Notes under the pieces: generated by a model | Database searches by the model: none | Told to the model about the DNA's origin: nothing | What the model saw: only the letters and a program-made list of their open reading frames with translations | Assembly: GCA_018372555.1 (NCBI GenBank) | Contig: JAHAIU010000018.1 | Coordinates: 1 to 29,374 of the forward strand | Origin: Clostridium sp. | Lineage (GTDB): Bacteria > Bacillota > Clostridia > Clostridiales > Clostridiaceae | Direction of reading: 5' to 3' | Length of the DNA: 29,374 nt | Part shown: one piece after another, positions 23,118-29,374 of the stretch | Position numbering within the stretch: position 1 is the first letter of the stretch | How the letters are laid out: the number at the start of each line of letters is the position of its first letter | Translations under genes and position numbers: made by a program

Positions 23118-24464
23118 GTGTTGAAAAATCCATATAAACTGCTATATCATATTGAGCCGTCAAAAGGTTTGTTAAATGATCCAAATGGATTAATACATTA
23201 TAAAGGTACATATTATTTTTTTTATCAATGGAATAGATTTAATACGAATCATGATTACAAAGAGTGGGGATTATTTACATCTGAAGATATGATTCATTGG
23301 ACAGATCAAGGTTCAGCTATTATTCCTGATAGGATGATGGACAAAAATGGAGTTTATTCAGGAAGTAGTATAGAATACGATGATAAATTATATTTGTTCT
23401 ATACAGGCAATGTAAAGAATGAAGGAGAGAGAAAAAGTTATCAGTGTGTAAGCATTTCTCAAAATGGGAAGACATTCATTAAACAGGATGTTGCTATAGA
23501 AACACCACATGAGTTTACAGAACATCATAGAGATCCTAAGGTGTGGAGAGGCGAAAATAATTGGTGGATGGTTGTAGGAGCTCAATCAAAAGGTGAAAAG
23601 GGAGCAATTGCATTATACTCTTCAACTGATTTATTGCACTGGACATATGAGAATATTCTATATAGTGAAAGTTTAGATAATATGTGTGAATGTCCTGATT
23701 TATTTAGTGTAAACGATAAAGTTGATATATTAACTTGTTGTCCTCAGATTAGACCTACAGAAGGCGATAATTCGGTAGAAATTACCAGTTATGCGGGTTT
23801 TATAGCTGGAAAATTTGATGAAGAGTCTAAAAAGTTTTTACCAGAAACGAATTTAGAGTTAATTGATTATGGATTTGATTTTTATGCACCGCAGTCATTT
23901 TTAGATGATAAAGGAAGAAGAATTATTGTAGGGTGGATGTCTCGTATGAAAGAAAAAGAGGAATCTTTATGTCCTACAAAAAAATTAGGCTATATACATT
24001 GCTTAACTCTACCACGTGTGGTAACTTGGGAAAATGGTAAATTGATACAGAGACCAATTGAAGAGGTTAAGAGCCTTAGAAAAAATCAAAAAGAATTTAA
24101 CATGCCAAAGGATCATTTTCAATTAGAAAGTGGCAAGTTTGAAATTGAATTACTGCGTAGGAATGGTCTTAATGATTTTAAATTATGTTTGAGGAATCAT
24201 GCAGTAGTAATTAATTATTGTGCAGAAACGAAAATATTTTCAGTTTCTCGAGAAAATTGGGTAACTAAAAAGAAAGAAAGTAAAAGTAAGGAAATACAAT
24301 CTTTATTGCAATTAAGTATTTTTAGTGATGCTTCTACAATTGAGATATTTGTTAATAATGGAGAATATGTTTTTTCTTTAAGATATTTTACAGATGAAAA
24401 ACAGCTAGGATCAGAATATTCAGGGTTGGAACAAGATGAAAAACTAATTTATTTTGAATTTTAG
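23118..24464 (+). CDS. Sucrose-6-phosphate hydrolase / invertase, GH32
   Basis: This is a 448-residue GH32 enzyme cleaving the beta-fructoside bond of sucrose-6-phosphate (or sucrose) in the cytosol. I set the start at GTG 23118, six bases after AGGAGG (23106-23111); TTG at 23121 is equally possible. The ATG at 23085 lies upstream of that ribosome site. The catalytic triad is present: Asp 21 in LLNDPNG, Asp 139 in HHRDPKVW and Glu 191 in CECPDLF. The C-terminal beta-sandwich (about 325-448) is complete, ending IEIFVNNGEYVFSLRYF. No signal peptide is present. Its stop lies within TTTTAGGAGGAG, the ribosome site of the PTS gene, so the two are tightly linked. ScrB/SacA-type by context. Confidence 0.95.
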   Translation: MLKNPYKLLYHIEPSKGLLNDPNGLIHYKGTYYFFYQWNRFNTNHDYKEWGLFTSEDMIHWTDQGSAIIPDRMMDKNGVYSGSSIEYDDKLYLFYTGNVKNEGERKSYQCVSISQNGKTFIKQDVAIETPHEFTEHHRDPKVWRGENNWWMVVGAQSKGEKGAIALYSSTDLLHWTYENILYSESLDNMCECPDLFSVNDKVDILTCCPQIRPTEGDNSVEITSYAGFIAGKFDEESKKFLPETNLELIDYGFDFYAPQSFLDDKGRRIIVGWMSRMKEKEESLCPTKKLGYIHCLTLPRVVTWENGKLIQRPIEEVKSLRKNQKEFNMPKDHFQLESGKFEIELLRRNGLNDFKLCLRNHAVVINYCAETKIFSVSRENWVTKKKESKSKEIQSLLQLSIFSDASTIEIFVNNGEYVFSLRYFTDEKQLGSEYSGLEQDEKLIYFEF

Positions 24465-24475
24465 GAGGAGAGAAA

Positions 24476-25861
24476 ATGGATAATAAGACTTTAGCAAAAA
24501 ATATTGTTAAGTTAGTTGGTGGAAAAGAAAATATACAGTCAGTTGCCCATTGTGCAACAAGATTACGAATTATTATTGTAGACAAAGAAAAAATCAACAA
24601 GGATGAAATTGAAAATTTAGACAGAGTAAAGGGATCTTTTTTTAATGCTGGTCAGTATCAGATTATTCTGGGGACTGGATTGGTAGACAAAATTTATGAC
24701 GAAGTTATGATATTGATGGAGAATGATTTCTCTAATAAGACTGTTGTTAAAAAAGAAGGTAATAGTTTCCAACGTGCTGTCAGAGTTTTTGGAGATATAT
24801 TTGTTCCAATTATTCCGGTTCTGGTTGCAACTGGTTTATTTATGGGATTAAGAGGTTTGTTAACACAAGAATCTGTATTGGGATTATTTGGAATGACACC
24901 GGATAGTATTCCACAACAATTTTTGTTATTTACTCAAGTTCTTACAGACACTGCATTTGCATTTTTACCAGCGTTAGTTTGTTGGTCAACATTTAAAACA
25001 TTTGGCGGTAATCCTGTTTTGGGAATTGTACTTGGGTTAATGCTTGTAAATTCTGCACTTCCAAATGCTTATGAAGTAGGTCAACATACTGCAGAACCAT
25101 TGGTATTCTTTGGTTTTATTAAGGTTGTAGGGTATCAGGGATCTGTTTTACCTGCATTTATAACAGGAATTATAGGAACAAAAATTGAAAAATTCTTAAA
25201 AACAAAAGTACCAGATTCTCTTGATCTTATTTTAACACCATTTTTAACACTATTTGTTAGTATTACATTAGGATTATTTTTAATTGGACCTATTTTCCAT
25301 TCAGTAGAACTAGGGGTTTTATATGCAGTTGAATTTTTATTAGAGTTACCTTTAGGAATTGGAGGCTTAATTTATGGAAGCTTCGGACAATTATTGGGCA
25401 TTTTCGGAATTCATCACATATTGAATTTTTTGGAAATAAATATGCTTTCACAAACAGGATGGAATATGCTAAATCCAATTGGAACTTGTGGTAATATGGC
25501 TCAAGCAGGTGCAGTTTTAGCAGTAGCAATGAAAACAGTTTCTCCTAAAATGAAGCAGATTGCTTATCCATCTTGTTTTTCAGCTACACTAGGTATTACA
25601 GAGCCAGCTGTATTTGGCGTAAATCTTAGATTGGTAAAACCTTTTATTATGGCAATGATTGGTGGAGGTGTTGGAGGATTTTTAGCATCTATATTACATT
25701 TAAAAGCTACTGGAATGGCTTTAACAGGTATTCCCGGAACACTATTATATTTAAATAATCAATTACCTCTTTATATATTAGTAAATGTTGTTGCATTTGC
25801 AGTATCGTTTATTTTAACTTATACAATAGGTTATAAAAATACATCTAGTGAAACTGTATAA
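24476..25861 (+). CDS. PTS permease IIBC, sucrose type
   Basis: This 461-residue membrane protein takes up and phosphorylates a disaccharide, most likely sucrose. The N-terminal IIB domain has the phospho-cysteine Cys 26 in SVAHCATRLRI. The IIC domain from about residue 100 contains around ten hydrophobic spans and the family signature GITEPAVFGVNLRLVKPF. There is no IIA domain, as in several sucrose permeases that borrow IIA-Glc from elsewhere. AGGAGG directly precedes the ATG. It sits between the GH32 hydrolase and the Cof phosphatase in one operon. ScrA/SacP-type; a related substrate such as a short fructo- or galacto-sucroside cannot be excluded. Confidence 0.92.
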   Translation: MDNKTLAKNIVKLVGGKENIQSVAHCATRLRIIIVDKEKINKDEIENLDRVKGSFFNAGQYQIILGTGLVDKIYDEVMILMENDFSNKTVVKKEGNSFQRAVRVFGDIFVPIIPVLVATGLFMGLRGLLTQESVLGLFGMTPDSIPQQFLLFTQVLTDTAFAFLPALVCWSTFKTFGGNPVLGIVLGLMLVNSALPNAYEVGQHTAEPLVFFGFIKVVGYQGSVLPAFITGIIGTKIEKFLKTKVPDSLDLILTPFLTLFVSITLGLFLIGPIFHSVELGVLYAVEFLLELPLGIGGLIYGSFGQLLGIFGIHHILNFLEINMLSQTGWNMLNPIGTCGNMAQAGAVLAVAMKTVSPKMKQIAYPSCFSATLGITEPAVFGVNLRLVKPFIMAMIGGGVGGFLASILHLKATGMALTGIPGTLLYLNNQLPLYILVNVVAFAVSFILTYTIGYKNTSSETV

Positions 25862-25869
25862 AAAGTAGT

Positions 25870-26802
25870 ATGCAAGTTAATAGATATAAAAAAATAAAAA
25901 CATGTTTTGATAAAAAAGATAAGAAAATACAATGTGACAAGATAAAAGTAGTAGCTGTAGATATGGATGGCACTTTATTGAATCAAAATCATGAATTAAG
26001 TCAGGGTACATATGAAGTAATAAGGAAGGCACAGTGTAATGGAATTAGATTCATTATAATAACTGGAAGAGATTATAAAAGTACAAGAATGGTACTGGAA
26101 AAGTATGATTTATCATTTGATTATATTGTTGCCAGTGGAGCTGAAATTAGAAATTCAGAGGGCATAATTTTGAATACTATTCCAATAAGAAATTCTTGTC
26201 TAATAGATATTTATAAAAGATTAGATAGTATACCTGTAATGGTCAGACTTTGTACAAATGGTGTGGATTACTTTATTGGAAGTAGAAATAACATGATGCA
26301 GGGAATTTTAGAAGAAATAAAATTGTTTGATATGAGTGGAAGTGATGAAACAATTATGCAGTCTGAGATATTTAAAGAAAGAATAGATCGTTTTTGCTGT
26401 GTAAGTAGTTTGAATGAATTCTTAGAAAAGAATGTTCCTATATATAAAGTATATATTTCATCAGATAATATCGAAGCAATCAAAATGGCAGACAGATTAT
26501 TAAGTGATATAGATAATATAGCATCTGCATCTTCATTCTGTAACAATGTAGAATTAACAGATATTAAAGCCCAAAAAGGACCAGTGCTAAAGGAATATGT
26601 ACAAGCATTGGGATATTCAATGCTTGAAGTAATGGCTATTGGTGATAGTATGAATGATTATTCTATGTTATCAATGGATTTTGGAATGACTGTAGCTATG
26701 GCAAATGGTATGGATATGGTAAAGAGTGTTGCAAAATATATTACAAAAACTAATGAAGAATGTGGAGTGGCATATGCAATAGAGAAATTCTGTAAATTAT
26801 AA
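25870..26802 (+). CDS. Cof-type HAD phosphatase
   Basis: This 310-residue enzyme of the Cof/YidA branch of the HAD superfamily removes phosphate from sugar phosphates or similar small molecules. The motifs are V30-D31-M-D33-G-T35 (nucleophile and acid/base), TGRD (motif II), a lysine in KGPVLKEYV (motif III) and GDSMNDYSML (motif IV). The cap domain lies between motifs II and III. About 25 charged residues precede motif I, longer than usual, and the ribosome site is poor, so translation may depend on coupling to the PTS gene eight bases upstream. Within a sucrose operon it might relieve sugar-phosphate stress; that role is inferred. Confidence 0.88.
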   Translation: MQVNRYKKIKTCFDKKDKKIQCDKIKVVAVDMDGTLLNQNHELSQGTYEVIRKAQCNGIRFIIITGRDYKSTRMVLEKYDLSFDYIVASGAEIRNSEGIILNTIPIRNSCLIDIYKRLDSIPVMVRLCTNGVDYFIGSRNNMMQGILEEIKLFDMSGSDETIMQSEIFKERIDRFCCVSSLNEFLEKNVPIYKVYISSDNIEAIKMADRLLSDIDNIASASSFCNNVELTDIKAQKGPVLKEYVQALGYSMLEVMAIGDSMNDYSMLSMDFGMTVAMANGMDMVKSVAKYITKTNEECGVAYAIEKFCKL

Positions 26803-26823
26803 GGTCAAGCTTCGTCTCCACCA
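26801..26823 (+). repeat. Module-end motif, right part
   Basis: These 23 bases match 19719-19741 with two differences and overlap the stop codon of the HAD gene. The left arm of the hairpin is missing here. The two copies therefore flank the whole sugar module as direct repeats about 7.1 kb apart. Confidence 0.65.
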
Positions 26824-26844
26824 AATAAGAACTAACAATGTGAT

Positions 26845-26887
26845 ACAATGGAAAAGCCTTGAAATAATGGGCTTGACCATTGTTTTT
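26845..26887 (+). terminator. Intrinsic terminator of sucrose operon
   Basis: ACAATGG (26845-26851) pairs with CCATTGT (26877-26883), with an inner AAGCC/GGCTT stem and a following U-run. It lies 42 bases after the HAD stop. Confidence 0.7.
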
Positions 26888-26948
26888 GCTTTTTATGGAG
26901 AAATTTTTAGTGGAACATTTCAGCCACTTTTATATATTTTGAGTATTT

Positions 26949-26993
26949 ATGCACACCCCTTAGTGAGAGTTTTGCTAGGGGGGGTGCATTTTT
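26949..26993 (+). terminator. Second, GC-rich terminator-like hairpin
   Basis: ATGCACACCCCTTAG (26949-26963) pairs with CTAGGGGGGGTGCAT (26975-26989) with one A-G mismatch and one wobble pair, followed by TTTTT. It may be a back-up terminator or part of the next element. A short open frame at 26840-27022 overlaps both hairpins and is not a gene. Confidence 0.55.
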
Positions 26994-27061
26994 ACGCAAA
27001 AAGGGGGCAATATTTAGCCTAAGCATCATAAAATTATTTAATGGAAATAACAAAATTTAGA

Positions 27062-27467
27062 CTACTTATCATTATCGAATTTACAATATTTCATGCTATA
27101 ATGAGTACTTTTTCTTTTTGATACAGGTCCATCGTTTTTTATATTAGACCGTCGTAATTTTTCTGATTGGACTTGATTAAATATTTCTTTACGTATAATA
27201 GAGGGATGATTATTCTCAACTAAATATTTAGGAGCCATACCGGCATTAATTTTACGTTCATTATAAGGAAAATCATTACAGTAGGTTTTTCCAACTACAA
27301 CATTACCAATATATTTTTCATTACTGAGTATAGTACCTATAGTACGTTTAGACCATTTATCTTTACCAGTTGGAGATTTTATATGTTCATTTTCAAGTTT
27401 TCTAACAATAGCAATGATACTGTAGCCACTACGATATAAATTGAAAACTTTTTTAACTATAGATTGA
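27062..27467 (-). pseudogene. Remnant of a second large serine recombinase
   Basis: Read on the minus strand, this frame gives QSIVKKVFNLYRSGYSIIAI, then KLENEHIKSPTGKDKWSKRT, GTILSNEKYIGN and YLVENNHPSIIRKEIFNQVQ, ending at a stop whose complement is 27062-27064. This is the central recombinase domain of large serine recombinases. There is no catalytic resolvase domain: the frame ends at the IS left edge at 27468. It differs clearly from the intact enzyme at 9004 (GTILSNEKYIGN versus SILTNEKYTGVY) and ends without a zinc ribbon or coiled coil, so it is a short-form relative or doubly truncated. It shows that another mobile element once sat here. Confidence 0.8.
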
Positions 27468-28436
27468 TGTTAGTATAAAATAGTAACCACACTTTTTCGA
27501 ACTGAGTAAAATAATACTTAGTTAAGGAAGGGATGTTCTACATGGGAAAAAATAAAAGATATAACCAAGAATACAAGGATATGATAGTTGACTTATACAA
27601 ATCAGGAATGTCACTATCTCAGTTAAGTGTTGAATATGGAATTGCAAAATCAACTATTAATGATTGGATTGATAAGAAAAAAGATATAGTTATTGATGAA
27701 AATGAAACAATTACTAAAGAGCAGTTTATTAAGATGAAAAAAGAAATTACCAAGATAAGGGAGGGGAATGAAATATTACACCAAAGGCGGGCAGAGCAAA
27801 AAAAGCTATGGCCATATTTGCAACACAAAAGTAGATGCTTTAATACAAGTTATTAATATATATAAGAAAGATTATGGTATTTCTAGAATGTGTGAAGTTT
27901 TAGGAATATCTAGAGCTAGTTACTATAAAGCATTAATCAAAGATAAATTGCCTAGAGCGAAGGAGACTAGAAAACTTAAGCAAGCTATTAAAAATGTATA
28001 TTCCGAAAGCGGATGTAGATATGGTTCTACAAAAATCCATAGAATTTTAACAGATAATTACAATTTCAAAGTTAGTGAAAAAAGAGTTCAAAAGTTAAAG
28101 AGAGAAATGAACTTATACTCTGTAATTGTAAAAAAATACAAACATTATTCAAGTAAGAATGTTATAGAAAGTCTGGAAAACGTTTTAAATCAAGATTTCA
28201 CTACTACAACTATAAATGAAAAATGGGTTGGAGATATAACTTACATACATACCATTAAAGATGGTTGGACTTATTTAGCTTCTATTATGGATTTACATAG
28301 TAAAAAGATTATAGGCTATGCTTACGGAAAATCGATGACTACAGACCTTGTATTAACTGCACTTAAGAACTCTTATGCCTCACAAAAGCCTCCAAAGGGA
28401 GTTATATTTCATAGTGATTTAGGCTCACAATATTGG
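27468..28436 (+). mobile_element. IS3-family element, 3' truncated
   Basis: The left end begins TGTTAGTATAAA at 27468, followed by OrfA (27542) and OrfB frames. The element stops abruptly at 28436, where the same left-end sequence begins again. The right third, including the last catalytic residue and right inverted repeat, is missing. It cut the minus-strand serine recombinase on its left. Confidence 0.75.
27542..27856 (+). pseudogene. IS3-family transposase OrfA, tail disrupted
   Basis: From ATG 27542 (AAGGAAGGGATG upstream) the frame reads MGKNKRYNQEYKDM, a helix-turn-helix with YGIAKSTINDWI, and a leucine-zipper-like KKEITKIREGNEIL. It then departs from the normal ending. The expected KKAMAIFATQK tail is found in another frame from 27799, after about 20 extra bases (27779-27798) that look inserted. 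This insertion lies next to the A7 run where IS3 elements normally shift -1 to make the OrfAB transposase, so correct fusion is probably lost. Confidence 0.7.
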
Positions 28437-28442
28437 TGTTAG
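27768..28442 (+). pseudogene. IS3-family transposase OrfB, truncated
   Basis: The frame has the IS3 OrfB blocks: YGISRMCEVLGISRASYYKA, then CRYGSTKIHRIL, and the first catalytic Asp in WVGDITYI with LASIMDLHSKKIIGYAYG. The second Asp is in FHSDLGSQY. The frame ends two residues later, exactly where a second IS left end begins, so the catalytic Glu of the DDE triad is missing. The protein cannot transpose DNA. Confidence 0.85.
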
Positions 28443-28625
28443 TATAAAGTAGTGTACACATTAAGTCGAACTAAGTAAAATAATATTTAGTTAAGAAAGT
28501 ATGTGTATACTATGGAAAGGCGCAGAAGATATGATCAAGTATATAAAGATATGGAAATAGATTAAAATGACCTTATCAGAGATAAGTGGTGAATATGGCA
28601 TTGCAAAATCAATAATTCAAGGTTT
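28437..28625 (+). pseudogene. 5' fragment of a sister IS3 element
   Basis: Starting at 28437, TGTTAGTATAAA and the following 75 bases repeat the left end of the element at 27468 with scattered changes. An OrfA start (MERRRRYDQVYKDM) is followed by stops and a shift, then SGEYGIAKSII in another frame. Similarity fades near 28625. This is a dead, older copy joined inside the OrfB of its sister. Confidence 0.7.
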
Positions 28626-28979
28626 CAAATGTATATTATAATTATGAAAAGCAATTAGGAATACTTAAATCAGTGGGAGAATTTAAGTATTCCTTGTCTT
28701 ATTATTATAGATAAATCAAAAGAATGGAGTTGAAGTGAAAAATCTAAGTCAAAGAAAAAAAGCGTGAAGAAATATTTAAATCATGCGAAGCTGCAAAAAG
28801 TAATTTATTTAGAGTACATTTTTGATATATATTTTTAGTGCATATGTAGTGTAACAATTATAGAAGTTAAATATATATTATTATCATGTAATAAAGAAAA
28901 GGAATATTTGAAGCAGTGAGGTGACCCAAAAAAGTTAGACTTTTTAAGCGTAGCAGTTTTAATGGCTGCTACGCTATTT
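28626..28979. other. Gene-free stretch before IS150-like end
   Basis: No supported gene is present. A 14-bp hairpin, AGGAATACTTAAAT (28657-28670) with 28681-28694, has terminator shape with a modest U-rich tail. A short Lys-rich frame around 28738-28830 has no start or known similarity. The IS150-like end begins near 28921. Confidence 0.5.
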
Positions 28980-29374
28980 TTATGCAGCCAAGAGGCTGAG
29001 CCTGTATTCTACAGGACTCATCCATCCTAGTTTCTCTTTAATTCTTTGTTCATTGTAGTACTTGATGTATTGTTCTATTGCCTCTTTGAGTTCATTATAA
29101 CTGTAATAAACAACTCCGTAGTACATTTCCTGTTTCATGATTCCAAAGAAGTTCTCCATTACTGAATTGTCATGGCAGTTGCCCTTTCGGGATATACTTT
29201 GAAAAATTCGATTTTCTTTAAGAGTGTGTACATAAGCTTTCATTTGGCAAGCCCAACCTTGATCAGAATGAAAGATTCTTCTGTATGGACAATCAGCTGT
29301 GATTTCAATTGCCTGGTTTAGTGCTCCCATGATATTGGCCGCTGACGGATGTTGAGATATTCCATAGCTTAAGA
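28921..29374 (-). mobile_element. IS150-like (IS3 family) element, partial
   Basis: The end sequence TGACCCAAAAAAGTTAGAC at 28922-28940 is typical of IS3/IS150-group termini. Inside it, GCGTAGCAG (28949-28957) pairs with CTGCTACGC (28966-28974), forming a terminator-like hairpin after the transposase gene. The element runs off the window at 29374. Confidence 0.75.
28980..29374 (-). CDS. IS150-like transposase OrfB, partial
   Basis: This minus-strand frame is open through the window edge, so the N-terminal part is not seen; the visible part begins LSYGISQHPSAANIMGALNQ. It carries the second catalytic Asp in RIFHSDQGW and the catalytic Glu in DNSVMENFFGIMKQEM, and ends with the usual YNEQRIKEKLGWMSPVEYR tail. 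The first Asp lies outside the window. The visible frame is intact, so this element may be active. It is of a different IS3 subgroup from the elements at 27468 and 28437. Confidence 0.9.
   Translation of the reverse strand, partial: LSYGISQHPSAANIMGALNQAIEITADCPYRRIFHSDQGWACQMKAYVHTLKENRIFQSISRKGNCHDNSVMENFFGIMKQEMYYGVVYYSYNELKEAIEQYIKYYNEQRIKEKLGWMSPVEYRLSLLAA

Noticed and set aside
26840..27022. 60-codon open frame after the HAD gene
   Set aside because: It overlaps two terminator hairpins, has no ribosome site and shows no protein-like pattern.
1..29374. CRISPR array, tRNA or rRNA genes
   Set aside because: No regularly spaced direct repeats, cloverleaf-like sequence or rRNA-like GC-rich conserved block was found on either strand by reading.

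Overview
The window is very AT-rich, with ATA/AAA/GAA-heavy codon use, strong AGGAGG-type ribosome sites and short U-tailed hairpins. This fits a low-GC Firmicute, most likely a saccharolytic Clostridium (inference; no rRNA or housekeeping gene is present to fix the species). It is an accessory region in four blocks.

Block 1 (1-10.6 kb) is a decaying phage- or plasmid-like element. It has a long AT-rich left flank, a small protein plus retropepsin-like pair, a 528-codon orphan gene, a replication set (family A DNA polymerase, an acidic-tailed protein resembling a phage ssDNA-binding protein, a D5-type primase/helicase), several small unknown genes, and an intact large serine recombinase. At least four frames here are broken by single-base events: retropepsin, a small gene upstream of the polymerase, the polymerase (TGG to TGA) and the primase/helicase (CCC-TAA). 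The recombinase is intact, so the element may no longer replicate but may still recombine.

Block 2 (10.6-19.7 kb) is defence cargo. First comes a reverse transcriptase with a structured leader of about 280 nt that looks like a dedicated non-coding RNA with its own promoter, several hairpins and a possible pseudoknot; this is a candidate DRT-type anti-phage system. It is bracketed by the recombinase 3' end and a second, frameshifted copy of that 3' end. Next comes a three-gene overlapping operon (nuclease-like protein, small middle protein, Rad50/SMC-like ATPase) fitting the ABC three-component (ABC-3C) conflict systems, then a PIN-like nuclease gene and an AbiH-family gene.

Block 3 (19.9-26.9 kb) is a sugar module: GH36 alpha-galactosidase and AraC regulator on the minus strand, diverging from a GH32 sucrose(-6-phosphate) hydrolase, a sucrose-type PTS IIBC permease and a Cof-type HAD phosphatase. 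It would take up sucrose by phosphorylation and cleave it inside the cell, and split alpha-galactosides; no fructokinase, IIA domain or raffinose transporter is present.

Block 4 (27.0-29.4 kb) is transposon scrap: the 3' part of a different large serine recombinase cut by an IS3-family element, which is itself interrupted by the 5' end of a sister copy, then the end of an IS150-like element running off the window. Copies of one short hairpin-like motif lie at the right edge of the reverse transcriptase, defence and sugar modules, suggesting that these modules were assembled piecewise.
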